Source of the DNA: DASPMP01 sp035248725
Lineage (GTDB): Bacteria > Gemmatimonadota > Gemmatimonadetes > Gemmatimonadales > Gemmatimonadaceae
Assembly: GCA_035248725.1 (NCBI GenBank)
Contig: DATFHG010000209.1
Coordinates: 1-27,153, forward strand
Length of the DNA stretch: 27,153 nucleotides
Direction of reading: 5' to 3'
In this document: one piece after another, positions 8,245 to 16,437 of the stretch
Numbering within the stretch: the stretch's first letter is position 1
Layout of the letters: each line of letters starts with the position of its first letter
Translations under genes and position numbers: made by a program
Notes under the pieces: model-generated
Databases searched by the model: none
The model's input: only the letters and a program-made list of their open reading frames with translations
What the model was told of the DNA's origin: nothing

Positions 8245-8798
8245 CTCTTCGGCACGTATCGCATCGCCACGCCCCCGAAGCTGAGCTCCTGCACGCTCAC
8301 CAGCTCCAGCTCGATCATTTTCGAGAGCCCCGCGAACAGCGTCGGACCGTGGCCGACGATCCTCGGATGCACCACGAACTCGTATTCGTCGATCAGCCCC
8401 AGCTCCGCCAACGCGAATGGCAGCGCGACGCCGCCGGTGGACAATCCCTTCCCCGGCTGCTGCTTGAGCTTCTGCACGGCGGTCGCGAGGTCGCCACGCA
8501 CGAGCTCCGCGTTCCAATCCACGCGATCCAGTGTGCTCGAGACGACGTATTTCTTCATGCTGTCGATCTTGGTGGCGAAGGGCACCATCCATTCGGCCAT
8601 CCAGTCGGGCCAGCCGCCCGACGCCGTGCGCCGCCACGCGGACTCCATCATCTCATAGGTGACTCTGCCGAAGAGCAGCGCGTCCGCGCGGTCGAAGTTC
8701 TCCACCGCGTGCGTATGAATGTCTTCGTGCGGGATCCCCGCACGATGGTCGACACAGCCGTCCAGCGTGACGTTGATGGAGTACCGCAGGGGGCGCAT
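8241..8798 (-). CDS. RibD C-terminal/dihydrofolate-reductase-fold reductase
   Basis: 185 residues. The start MRPLRYSINVTLDGCVDHRA, followed by DALLFGRVTYEMMESAW and later KGLSTGGVALPFALAELGLI and IVGHGPTLFAGL, is the standard pattern of the 'dihydrofolate reductase family' proteins related to the RibD reductase domain. These bind NADPH through the GG loop; most have no known substrate. It lies 28 bp after the Asp-box propeller gene and overlaps the DoxX-like gene by 4 bases. Another member of the same fold is encoded at 13313-13957, but the two are only distantly alike. ATG 8798 is chosen because the longer open frame upstream is the shadow of the propeller gene. Confidence 0.92.
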   Translation of the reverse strand: MRPLRYSINVTLDGCVDHRAGIPHEDIHTHAVENFDRADALLFGRVTYEMMESAWRRTASGGWPDWMAEWMVPFATKIDSMKKYVVSSTLDRVDWNAELVRGDLATAVQKLKQQPGKGLSTGGVALPFALAELGLIDEYEFVVHPRIVGHGPTLFAGLSKMIELELVSVQELSFGGVAMRYVPKR

Positions 8799-8826
8799 GC
8801 AGCGATCAATTTGCCTTGAAAAAACG

Positions 8827-11800
8827 CTAGTAGCCCACCGGGGGCTTGCCGTTCGCCTTGAGCCGCTCGTTCGCGGCCACGAGCAGCGCCTGCACCGTGG
8901 CGTTGAACCTGGCCACCTCGTCGTGCGCAGCGGCCACCATGGTCTTCGCCGCGGCTTGCTCCACCGCGTTGGGAGCGCTGTTGCCGTCGCCATAGCCCAG
9001 CCGCTGGATCTCGTCGAGCGTGGTTGCGGTATAGGGCTCCGCGTACTGGTTGTGCCCGTAGAACAGCGGCACCAGACGCCGTCCGTACGCACGCAGCGTG
9101 TCGCGGAGCGCCTTGAGCGGCGCCGCCTCGCTCGACGTCGAGTCGGCCGCGAGACGCCGCTCCACCTCCTGCCTGAGCGCATACGACCTGTTCACGGCCT
9201 CCACCAGCTCGGTGGCCGCGGCGTTCAGCGTCCGCATGAAGGTGAACCGGGCGGCGAGGTCCGCCGTGGTGGCGGGTACGCGCGGGTCGGGTTTGAGCGT
9301 GAATGACGCCCGCTGGGTAGTTCCCGCGGCCGTGAGTGCGACGCTGTAGTGGCCCGGAAGCGCCACCGGTCCGGGGACGCGCGTGAGCTGGAACAGACTG
9401 TCCCGCAGCACGGCGCCGTCGGCGTACCGGAAATTCCAGTGGAACACGTTGAGTCCCTTCTTGTTCGGCAGCCGCGCCGGACTCGAGAGTCGGTTGCGCG
9501 GATCGTCGCTCGGCGGCTCCACGAACGGCTTGTTGAGCGTGGCGGTGTCGGTCACGCCCGCCTTTCTCAGCGAATCATTGCGCGCCTGCTTGAGACGATC
9601 GAGACGCAAGCTGTCCGCGCGCTGCATCGAGTCCTGCTCGCTCGTGAAGTGATTCACCAGCGCGCCGCTCGAGTCCTTCACGTCCAGCGTCACCACCTGG
9701 TTCGAGTCCGCGAGCCAATAGTAGATGCCGACGCCGGTAGCGGGGTCTTCACCTTTCTGAAGGTTCTGGATCAGCTGGCCACCACGCCACGACACCCGGT
9801 ACGCGTCCGCCGGCTGGAACAGGTGGGCCTTCTCGCTCATCGTGTTCGCCGCCAGCTGACGCAGCGGCGTGATATCGTCCATGATCCACAGCGCGCGCCC
9901 GTGCGTGGCGATGGCGATGTCGCCGTCCTTGATGATGAGGTCGTGCACCGGCACCGGCGGCAGGTTGCGCTTCAGCGTCTGCCAGTGGGCGCCGTCGTCC
10001 ATGCTGAACCACACGCCGCGCTCCGTGCCGGCGAAGAGCAGCCCGCGGCGCACTGGATCCTCACGCACCACGCGGCTGAACTCGTTCTTCGGCAGGCCGG
10101 CGTCGATCTCGGTCCACGTCGCGCCGTAATCCGTGGTCTTGAACACATACGGCTTGTAGTCGTCGAGGCGCTGCCGATCCGCGGCCAGATACGCCGTCCC
10201 CGCGGCGAATGGCGACGCGTCGATCATCGACATCCGCGAGAACGCCGGCATTCCCTTCGGCGTCACGTCCTGCCAGTGCGCGCCGCCATCGCGCGTCAGG
10301 TGAAGCATGCCATCGTCGGAGCCCACCCAGATCACGCCCTTCGTCACGGGCGACTCGGCGATCGTGAAGATCGTCGCGTAGTTCTCGGCCCCGCTGTTCT
10401 CCACCGTGATCGGCCGGCCCGCGATCACCAGCGTGGCCGGATCATGGCGCGTGAGGTCGGGAGAGATCGGTACCCAGTCACGCCCGCCGTCGGTGCTGCG
10501 GAACAGCACGTTGCCGCCCTCATACAGCGTGTTCGGGTCGTGTGGCGAGACGATGATCGGCGTCGTCCAGTTGAACCGGTACTTCGCGCTCATCGGGGGC
10601 GCGGTACGGTCCCACGCCTCGATCATGCGGCTCTCAACGCCGCTGCCGTGGTTCATCCGCTCGCCCGTGGCGTACGTGACGTCGGGATGCACGGGATCCA
10701 CCGCGATCATCCCGGATTCACCGCCACCCGGATAGTACCACGCCGAGATGTCGAACATGTTGTCCGTGCGACTCGGGCCGCAGGCGCCCGAGTTATCCTG
10801 CTGCGCGGCGCACAGGCGATAGGGGAAGTGGTTCGTCGCGATGACGTGGTAGAACTGACCCGTCGCGTAGCCGGTGGTGCTCCACGTCTCGCCCTTGTTG
10901 AAGCTGACGCGCGCGCCCTGGTCCGCGGCGATGGCCATCCGGTTGGGATCGTCCGGCGAGATCCACAGCTGGTGCGTGTCCCACAGGTTGTCGTACGGCT
11001 GTACTTCCTTGAAGTGCCTGCCGCCGTCGGTGCTGCGGAACAGCACGCCGTTGGGCAGATACACGGTGTTCACGTCCACCGGGTCGGCGGTGACTTTCGA
11101 GAAGTAGAAGGGCCGCCAGTGTGGACCGAGGTTGTCGAGCGTGGTGTTGTTGGCGTCGTTCACGCGCGTCCAGTTGGCGCCCGCGTCGTTGGAGCGGAAC
11201 AGGCCGCCGCGCAGCGAATCGGACTCGATCATCGCCCACACGAGCTGGTGATCCGCGGGCGACACGGCGAGGCCCACGTTGCCGATGATCCCCTTCGGCA
11301 GACCAGGATTGTGCGTGATCTCCTTCCAGTGCTCGCCGCCGTCGGTGCTCTTGTAGATGCCATCGCCCGGTCCGCCGCTGATCAGATCGTACGGCGTGCG
11401 CTTCACGCGCCACATGGCGGCGTAGAGCACGTTCGGATCGGCAGGATCCATCGCGAGGTCGGTGGCGCCCACGGAGTCATTCACGAAGAGCACCTTCTTC
11501 CAGGTCTTGCCGGCATCCATGCTCTTGAAGACGCCGCGATCCGGATTCGGCCCGCTCATGTGTCCGAGCGCCGCCACGTACACGATGTCCGGATCCCACG
11601 GATGCACGATCACGCGCGAGATCTGGCGTGTGTCCGCGAGGCCGAGCGTGTCCCACGTCTTGCCGCCGTCGCTGGTCTTGTACACGCCATCGCCGTACGA
11701 CGCGTTGCCGCGAAGCGTGTACTCGCCCGTGCCGACGTAGACGATGTCCGGGTTCGCCGGATAGATCGCGATGGAGCCGATGGTGCCGCCGAAGTACTTG

Positions 11801-12063
11801 TCAGTGACGGGCTGCCAGGTGTAGCCGCCGTCCGTCGTCTTCATCACGCCACCGCCCGTGGTGCCCGCGTAGTACTCGAGCGGCCGTTTGGCGGAGCCCG
11901 CCACGGCCACGGAGCGTCCGGAGCGGAAGGGGCCGATCAGTCGCCAGTGCAGCGCGCGAACGGCGAAGCTGTCGATCGGGGACGCAGGCGCAGTGAGCTG
12001 CGCCTGAACGGGAATGGAGACACCTGCGAGCAGCAGGAAAGAGAGGAAGCGAGGCAGTCTCAT
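8827..12063 (-). CDS. Secreted VPS10/sortilin-like Asp-box beta-propeller protein
   Basis: 1078 residues with a clear signal peptide (MRLPRFLSFLLLAGVSIPVQ, then AQ). At least ten Asp-box (BNR) motifs run through residues about 70-730, for example KTTDGGYTW, KTSDGGKTW, KSMDAGKTW, KSTDGGEHW, RSNDAGANW, RSTDGGRDW and KTTDYGATW, each on a propeller blade edge; IYPANPDIVYVGTGEYTLRG is the typical intervening strand. This predicts two large propellers of the VPS10/'photosystem II stability factor-like' kind. After about 730 come a beta-sandwich (YRVSWRGGQL... TLDVKDSSGALV) and a helical C-terminal region (RRLAADSTSS...YGRRLVPLFYG). Such proteins are often labelled glycosyl hydrolase, but no catalytic residues can be assigned. 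The next in-frame ATG after 12102 is used because it starts the signal peptide. Probably the first gene of a six-gene minus-strand unit. Confidence 0.9.
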   Translation of the reverse strand: MRLPRFLSFLLLAGVSIPVQAQLTAPASPIDSFAVRALHWRLIGPFRSGRSVAVAGSAKRPLEYYAGTTGGGVMKTTDGGYTWQPVTDKYFGGTIGSIAIYPANPDIVYVGTGEYTLRGNASYGDGVYKTSDGGKTWDTLGLADTRQISRVIVHPWDPDIVYVAALGHMSGPNPDRGVFKSMDAGKTWKKVLFVNDSVGATDLAMDPADPNVLYAAMWRVKRTPYDLISGGPGDGIYKSTDGGEHWKEITHNPGLPKGIIGNVGLAVSPADHQLVWAMIESDSLRGGLFRSNDAGANWTRVNDANNTTLDNLGPHWRPFYFSKVTADPVDVNTVYLPNGVLFRSTDGGRHFKEVQPYDNLWDTHQLWISPDDPNRMAIAADQGARVSFNKGETWSTTGYATGQFYHVIATNHFPYRLCAAQQDNSGACGPSRTDNMFDISAWYYPGGGESGMIAVDPVHPDVTYATGERMNHGSGVESRMIEAWDRTAPPMSAKYRFNWTTPIIVSPHDPNTLYEGGNVLFRSTDGGRDWVPISPDLTRHDPATLVIAGRPITVENSGAENYATIFTIAESPVTKGVIWVGSDDGMLHLTRDGGAHWQDVTPKGMPAFSRMSMIDASPFAAGTAYLAADRQRLDDYKPYVFKTTDYGATWTEIDAGLPKNEFSRVVREDPVRRGLLFAGTERGVWFSMDDGAHWQTLKRNLPPVPVHDLIIKDGDIAIATHGRALWIMDDITPLRQLAANTMSEKAHLFQPADAYRVSWRGGQLIQNLQKGEDPATGVGIYYWLADSNQVVTLDVKDSSGALVNHFTSEQDSMQRADSLRLDRLKQARNDSLRKAGVTDTATLNKPFVEPPSDDPRNRLSSPARLPNKKGLNVFHWNFRYADGAVLRDSLFQLTRVPGPVALPGHYSVALTAAGTTQRASFTLKPDPRVPATTADLAARFTFMRTLNAAATELVEAVNRSYALRQEVERRLAADSTSSEAAPLKALRDTLRAYGRRLVPLFYGHNQYAEPYTATTLDEIQRLGYGDGNSAPNAVEQAAAKTMVAAAHDEVARFNATVQALLVAANERLKANGKPPVGY

Positions 12064-12109
12064 GATGCGAGTGGGAGTGAACGGTCTGTCGAAGAATGAC
12101 AAATTGCGC

Positions 12110-12150
12110 CCGATTCGCCAGTCTGATGTGTAAGCATACGTCCGATTCGC
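12110..12150. promoter_or_regulatory. 9-bp direct repeat in a divergent promoter region
   Basis: CCGATTCGC occurs at 12110-12118 and again at 12142-12150, 32 bp apart (about three helical turns), in the 130-bp gap between the divergent propeller gene (start 12063) and cytochrome gene (start 12194). The spacing would place a regulator on one face of the DNA. No convincing -35/-10 pair was identified beside it. Confidence 0.3.
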
Positions 12151-12193
12151 GCGTTAGTACGTGAGGACCCACACGCCTGAGGTCACCGCGGCC

Positions 12194-13291
12194 ATGCAGC
12201 GATCCTGGTACCTGCTGTCGTTGATGCTACCCGTTGTCGCGCTGGCCCAGCAGCCCGGCACCGCCGGCGAGCACCGCCCCAAGCTCGAGGTGCTGCAATC
12301 CCTCCCGGAGTCGCAGCTCTTCCCGCTCATGAACCTCGTGGCTACGTCGCTCGGCGTCCGCTGCGACTACTGCCACGTGCAGGCGAATCCCGACCTGTCC
12401 AAGACGCCCTCCAACACGGGCGGCTGGGTGTGGGCCAGTGACGACAAGCTGCCGAAGCGCCGTGCGCGCGAGATGATGAAGATGGTCGTCGACCTGAACA
12501 CCACGCGCTTTCACGGCGAGGCGAAGGTCACCTGCTTCACCTGCCATCGCGGTTCCACGCGCCCCGCACGCCTCCCCGTGCTTCCCCCCGCCGCGGAAGG
12601 CGCGGCGCGCACGGCGTCATCGACTCCACTGCCACCTGCCGATCGCGTGTGGGCCGCATACGTCGCCGCGGTCGGAGGCGTCACCGCACAGCCGCGCGGC
12701 ACCGCGACCTACCTCCACGGATGGGACGACCGCTCCGAGGGTCGCTATGGAAAGTTCGACCTCACTGTCGATCCGTTCGGGCGCTTCCGCCTCGGCCTCA
12801 CCACTGCGGACGGCACCACCAACCAGTGGTTTGACGGCGACACCGGCGCGATCTCGGTGAACGGTCGCGTCTACCGATTCTCGTCGCCCGCGGAAACCGC
12901 TCGAATCCGGCGCCTCGGCACACGATACCAGCCGGTGAAAGAGGCGCCCCCAAACGCCCGCATCGTCGGCATCGAGCGCGTGGACGATCGCGATACATAC
13001 GTGCTCGAGGGAAAGTTCGACTCCGTCACCACGCGGCGGTCGTACTTCGACGTCGTCACCGGCCTGCTGCGCCGCGAGATCACCACAACCGAGACACTCC
13101 TGCTACCCCTCGAGGAGCAGGTGGACTACGACGACTATCGCAACGTGGACGGCATGCAGATGCCTTTCCGCATCCGGATCTCCGACGGCGCTCCGTACTC
13201 GACGACGACGCGCACGATGGTAGAGATCAAGCGCAACGTCCCTGTCGCCGACACGCTCTTCCGGCCGCCACCGGCGACGCCCCCGAGGTAG
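12194..13291 (+). CDS. Di-haem c-type cytochrome with reaction-centre-cytochrome-like N-terminal domain
   Basis: 365 residues with signal peptide MQRSWYLLSLMLPVVALAQQ. Two CXXCH haem sites are at 57-61 (CDYCH) and 114-118 (CFTCH). The flanking sequence (LQSLPESQLFPLMNLVATSL, then GVRCDYCH; and REMMKMVVDLNTT, then VTCFTCHRGS) is typical of the photosynthetic-reaction-centre cytochrome c subunit family, which many non-phototrophs also carry. Met44-46 or His residues could be axial ligands. After a Pro/Ala linker (126-150) comes a beta-rich domain (160-360; GKFDLTVDPFGRFRLGLTTA, SYFDVVTGLLRRE, VDYDDYRNVDGMQMPFRIRI) resembling the LolA-like/outer-membrane lipoprotein-sorting fold. The ATG at 12194 is preferred over the upstream GTG because it starts the signal peptide. 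Probable periplasmic electron carrier. Confidence 0.9.
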   Translation: MQRSWYLLSLMLPVVALAQQPGTAGEHRPKLEVLQSLPESQLFPLMNLVATSLGVRCDYCHVQANPDLSKTPSNTGGWVWASDDKLPKRRAREMMKMVVDLNTTRFHGEAKVTCFTCHRGSTRPARLPVLPPAAEGAARTASSTPLPPADRVWAAYVAAVGGVTAQPRGTATYLHGWDDRSEGRYGKFDLTVDPFGRFRLGLTTADGTTNQWFDGDTGAISVNGRVYRFSSPAETARIRRLGTRYQPVKEAPPNARIVGIERVDDRDTYVLEGKFDSVTTRRSYFDVVTGLLRREITTTETLLLPLEEQVDYDDYRNVDGMQMPFRIRISDGAPYSTTTRTMVEIKRNVPVADTLFRPPPATPPR

Positions 13292-13312
13292 AGAGGCGCC
13301 GGCCCGGCGACG

Positions 13313-13957
13313 CTAGCCCTTCATGAGCACCACGTGCGTCGCGGCCGCGGTCGGCGTGTGACGCGTGCACTCGTAGCCGAGGGCCTTGAGGTCGATGCCC
13401 TGGAAGAGATGCTCGCCGGAGCCGAGCAGTCGCGGCGCGATCGCCACGTGCATCTCATCCATGAGCCCCGCCTCGAGATACTGGCGGATCGTCGACACGC
13501 CGCCGCCCACCTGCACGTCCTTTCCCCGCGCCGCCTCCTTCGCGCGCTCCATTGCCTCGCGCGCGCCGCCGGTGACGAAGTGAAACGTCGTTCCCCCTTC
13601 CATCTCCAGCGGCGCGCGGGCGTGGTGCGTGAGCACGAACACGGGGCCGTGATACGGCGGGTTCTCGCCCCACCAGCCACGCCACTCGTCATCGGGCCAG
13701 CGCCCGCGGATCGGTCCGAACATGTTGCGGCCCATGATCCACGCACCCACGCCCTGACCGAACCGCAATGCAATGTCGTTGTCGACGCCGGTCGTGCCCT
13801 CGGTGCCGCCGTGCATCCGCTGGAACGCGCGCGTGGGGATGAACCATCCGTGCAGCTCTTCACCGCCGACGCCGAGCGGAGTGTCGAGCGTCTGATGCGG
13901 GCCGGCGCCGTAGCCGTCGAGCGAGATGGTGAAGTTGTGAACGCGGACGCGAGTCAT
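13313..13957 (-). CDS. RibD C-terminal/dihydrofolate-reductase-fold reductase
   Basis: 214 residues. MTRVRVHNFTISLDGYGAGP opens the fold; GAWIMGRNMFGPIRG is the strand-helix seen in this family; KDVQVGGGVSTIRQYLEAGL is the NADPH-binding GG loop; MHVAIAPRLLGSGEHLFQGI is the C-terminal block. The protein is longer than usual because of the insert 28-66 (ELHGWFIPTRAFQRMHGG...). ATG 13957 is chosen over a codon 8 residues earlier because it begins directly with the first strand. It follows the LLM oxidoreductase gene by 10 bp on the same strand and probably shares its transcript. Substrate unknown. Confidence 0.9.
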   Translation of the reverse strand: MTRVRVHNFTISLDGYGAGPHQTLDTPLGVGGEELHGWFIPTRAFQRMHGGTEGTTGVDNDIALRFGQGVGAWIMGRNMFGPIRGRWPDDEWRGWWGENPPYHGPVFVLTHHARAPLEMEGGTTFHFVTGGAREAMERAKEAARGKDVQVGGGVSTIRQYLEAGLMDEMHVAIAPRLLGSGEHLFQGIDLKALGYECTRHTPTAAATHVVLMKG

Positions 13958-13967
13958 GCTACACAGC

Positions 13968-14990
13968 CTAGCGCCAGCCAAGCTGCGGTGCCACGTGCGT
14001 CAGAATCGCCTCGATGCAGTGCGCGCAGTAGTCCACGCCGAGCTGGTTCGGGATCGTCAGCAGCAGCGTGTCCGCCTCGGCGATGGCTTCGTCTTCCTTC
14101 AGCTGCCGCGCCAGTGCATCTGGCTCCGCGGCGTACGTGCGCCCGAAGATCGCGCGCGTCTTTGCGTCGATCCAGCCGATGTGGTCGTCGCCTTCGCTGC
14201 GATCGCCGAAATACATGTGGTCTTCGGCGGTCACGAGCGCGAAGATGCTGCGGCTCACAGACACGCGCGGCGTTCGCGTGTGCCCCGCCGCCGCGAACGC
14301 TTCGCGGTACGCACGGATCTGCTCCGCCTGCTGCACATGAAATGGCTTGTTCGATTCGTGGTCCTTGAGCGTCGAGCTCTGCATGTTCATCCCGAGCTTC
14401 GCGGCCCAGGCGGCGGTCGCGTTCGAGCTGGAGCCCCACCAGATCCGTTCGCGCAGCCCCGGCGAGTGCGGCTCCACGCGCAACAGTCCAGGCGGGTTTG
14501 GAAACATCGGCCGCGGGTTGGGACGCGCGAAACCCTCGCCGCGAAGCACGTCCAGAAATTCCTCGGCGCGCCGGCGCGCCATGTCCGCTTCGCTCTCACC
14601 CTCGGCGGGCTCGTAGCCGAAGTAGCGCCACCCATCCACCACCTGCTCCGGCGAGCCGCGACTGATCCCGAGTTGCAGCCGACCGCCGGAGATGATGTCC
14701 GCGGCGCCCGCGTCCTCCGCCATGTACAGCGGATTCTCGTAGCGCATGTCGATCACCGCGGTGCCGATCTCGATCTTTTTCGTGCGCGCGCCGACGGCGG
14801 CGAGCAAGGGGAACGGCGACCCGAGCTGTCGCGCAAAATGATGCACGCGATAGTACGCTCCATCCGCGCCAAGCTCTTCGGCCGCGACGGCCAGATCGAT
14901 GGACTGCAGCAGCGCGTCGCTCGCCGAGCGCGTCTGCGACTGCGGCGCCGGCGTCCAGTGGCCGAACGACAGAAACCCAATGGACTTCAT
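13968..14990 (-). CDS. LLM-class flavin/F420-dependent oxidoreductase (luciferase-like)
   Basis: 340 residues, the usual size for the bacterial luciferase-like family. MKSIGFLSFGHWTP is the first strand; AEELGADGAYYRVHHFARQL (37-56), KIEIGTAVIDMRYENPLYMA (72-91), DIISGGRLQLGISRGSPEQV (98-117) and IWWGSSSNATAAWAAKLGMN carry the conserved TIM-barrel motifs. Members use reduced FMN or F420 for monooxygenation or hydride transfer; which one applies here cannot be read from the sequence. The ATG at 14990 lacks an obvious ribosome binding site. The gene is divergent from the YCII gene at 15102 and is followed 10 bp later by a DHFR-fold reductase gene, suggesting a small redox operon. Confidence 0.92.
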   Translation of the reverse strand: MKSIGFLSFGHWTPAPQSQTRSASDALLQSIDLAVAAEELGADGAYYRVHHFARQLGSPFPLLAAVGARTKKIEIGTAVIDMRYENPLYMAEDAGAADIISGGRLQLGISRGSPEQVVDGWRYFGYEPAEGESEADMARRRAEEFLDVLRGEGFARPNPRPMFPNPPGLLRVEPHSPGLRERIWWGSSSNATAAWAAKLGMNMQSSTLKDHESNKPFHVQQAEQIRAYREAFAAAGHTRTPRVSVSRSIFALVTAEDHMYFGDRSEGDDHIGWIDAKTRAIFGRTYAAEPDALARQLKEDEAIAEADTLLLTIPNQLGVDYCAHCIEAILTHVAPQLGWR

Positions 14991-15101
14991 GCGTCGAAGT
15001 GAAGCAGGTTCCGGGCACGTTGTCGAATTCCGGTCTCGCTGCTCGTCGTAATAGTGGAGGCGGGGCAGCTCGCTCGGCCGAAGACCATTTCAGGAGACGA
15101 C

Positions 15102-15464
15102 ATGCCGCAATTTCTCGTGGCTATACATCATCCCGACGACTACGACCCGTCCGTCGAGGACCAGGCGATGATTCGCGACATCTCGGAGCTCAACAGGGAG
15201 ATGATCGCCGCCGGTGTCCGCACCTTCGTCGCCGGCCTGGAGCCGGCGCGCAAGGCGAAATCGGTGCGCGCAAAGGCTGACGGCAAGGTCGTCGTCACCG
15301 ACGGGCCGTACATCGAGTCCAAGGAGCACGTGGGCGGCTTCTGGGTTCTGGACGTCGCCGGCCTGGACGACGCGCTGGAGTGGGCCCGCAAGGCCGCGAA
15401 GGCGTGCAGAGCACCGGTGGAAGTGCGCGCCTGCTTTCAGAGGCCGCCGTCGGCGAAGAAGTAG
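15102..15464 (+). CDS. YCII/DGPF-domain protein
   Basis: 120 residues: MPQFLVAIHHPDDYDPSVED, then ELNREMIAAGVRTFVAGLEP, VVVTDGPYIESKEHVGGFWV and DDALEWARKAAKACRAPVEV. The DGPY-E-KE-GGFW segment is the signature of the YCII-related 'DGPF' family, small ferredoxin-like-fold dimers often encoded beside ECF sigma factors of the SigJ/ECF41-like group. No such sigma gene is adjacent here. The ATG at 15102 has GGAG at a good distance; an earlier in-frame ATG at 15054 is less likely. First gene of a three-gene plus-strand run with a VOC protein and a small membrane protein. Confidence 0.92.
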   Translation: MPQFLVAIHHPDDYDPSVEDQAMIRDISELNREMIAAGVRTFVAGLEPARKAKSVRAKADGKVVVTDGPYIESKEHVGGFWVLDVAGLDDALEWARKAAKACRAPVEVRACFQRPPSAKK

Positions 15465-15506
15465 ACGCGGTTGCGCGGGCCGGATGGCCATGCGAGGATC
15501 AACAGC

Positions 15507-15929
15507 ATGACGAATCCGACGTTCGCTGCTCGCAAGCAGCCCGAATCACTGCGCGCCAAGGCGCTCGGCGTGTCGCTCACGGTCCGCGATCTGGCGCGCA
15601 GTCTCAAGTGGTACACCGAGGTGCTGGGTTTCCATAAGTCGCGCGATTTCGAGCGCGATGGCAAAGTCACCGGCGCGGCGCTCGTCGCGGGCGCCGTCGA
15701 GGTGTCGCTCAACCAGGACGACGGCAAGAAAGGTCGCGACCGCGCGCTCGGTGTCGGGTTTTCCATGCGGCTCACCACGGACCAGAGCATCGACGACGTC
15801 GCGGCGCGGGTGAAGGCCGCCGGCGGCAAGCTCGAGTCCGAGCCCGCCGACATGCCATGGGGTGCGCGGATCTTCGTCGTCGTGGATCCGGACGGCTACC
15901 GCTACGTGGTGTCGACGCCGAGACGGTGA
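15507..15929 (+). CDS. VOC-superfamily (glyoxalase/bleomycin-resistance-fold) protein
   Basis: 140 residues. After a short leader (MTNPTFAARKQPESLRAKAL) come the paired beta-alpha-beta-beta-beta modules: GVSLTVRDLARSLKWYTEVL (21-40), then GFHKSRDF, and AADMPWGARIFVVVDPDGYR-type strands at the end (here PADMPWGARIFVVVDPDGYR, 112-131). The family includes metal-dependent glyoxalases, dioxygenases and antibiotic-binding proteins; candidate metal ligands are too poorly placed to assign one. ATG 15507 has GAGGATC upstream and sits 42 bp after the YCII gene. It ends 9 bp before the small membrane protein gene, so the three are probably co-transcribed. Confidence 0.92.
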   Translation: MTNPTFAARKQPESLRAKALGVSLTVRDLARSLKWYTEVLGFHKSRDFERDGKVTGAALVAGAVEVSLNQDDGKKGRDRALGVGFSMRLTTDQSIDDVAARVKAAGGKLESEPADMPWGARIFVVVDPDGYRYVVSTPRR

Positions 15930-15938
15930 CGTGACGCG

Positions 15939-16421
15939 GTGAGGAACTGGCTGCGACGCATTCGCGGCGCGATCGGCATGGGTGTCGTCTGGGCGATCGC
16001 GTGGGGGCTGGTGGGCGGAGTGCCCCGCTGGGTGTTCGGCGTCAACACGGACGCGCCGCTCGGCCTCATCTTCGCCGTCCTCGGCTTCATCGCCGGCGTC
16101 ACGTTCTCCGCGGTGCTCGTGGCGACCGAAGGTCGTCGCCGCTTCGATCAGATGTCGCTCCCGCGCTTCGCGGGATGGGGCGCGGTGGGCGGCTTTCTCC
16201 TGTCGGGGGTTTTCGCGAAAATGGCGTCGCTCGACCTGAGGGACATCCTGGCGATCGCGCCCACGTTCGCCGCCGCGAGTGCGATCTGCGCTTCCGGTTC
16301 GCTTGCGCTGGCCAGGCGCGCGGTACTGCGAGTCGGTGTTGCACCTCCCGCGTCCAGCATTTCGGCGTCCGGGACTGCTGTGGCGAAGGATGACGCGGAT
16401 CAGCGCGGAACGAGCGGATAG
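15939..16421 (+). CDS. Small multi-spanning membrane protein (paralogue of 3138-3614)
   Basis: 160 residues from GTG. RNWLRRIRGAIGMGVVWAIA is followed by three more hydrophobic stretches (about 44-63, 81-97, 110-129) and a polar C-terminal tail. The loop RRRFDQMSLPR then GWGAVGGFLLSGV matches the other copy at 3138 almost block for block, but the first periplasmic loop is shorter and the tail is different. Both genes are preceded by the same 11-mer GTGACGTGACG. No known domain is recognised. It lies 9 bp after the VOC gene and converges on the EthD-type gene. Confidence 0.75.
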   Translation: MRNWLRRIRGAIGMGVVWAIAWGLVGGVPRWVFGVNTDAPLGLIFAVLGFIAGVTFSAVLVATEGRRRFDQMSLPRFAGWGAVGGFLLSGVFAKMASLDLRDILAIAPTFAAASAICASGSLALARRAVLRVGVAPPASSISASGTAVAKDDADQRGTSG

Positions 16422-16437
16422 ATCGAGAAGTCCCGGG

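Noticed and set aside
8799..8830. T6 run on the minus strand just after the propeller stop codon, as a terminator
   Set aside because: The only hairpin before it has a 4-base stem eight bases away. The next gene begins within 28 bp, so read-through is more likely.
9349..12099. A 916-codon open frame on the plus strand opposite the propeller gene
   Set aside because: The product is rich in Arg, His, Val and Ala with no domain pattern, while the opposite strand encodes a clear signal peptide and Asp-box repeats. It is a GC-rich antisense shadow.
13296..13310. GC-rich short palindrome between the convergent cytochrome and reductase genes
   Set aside because: The symmetrical part leaves almost no loop and has no T-run on either side, so it is unlikely to be a terminator.
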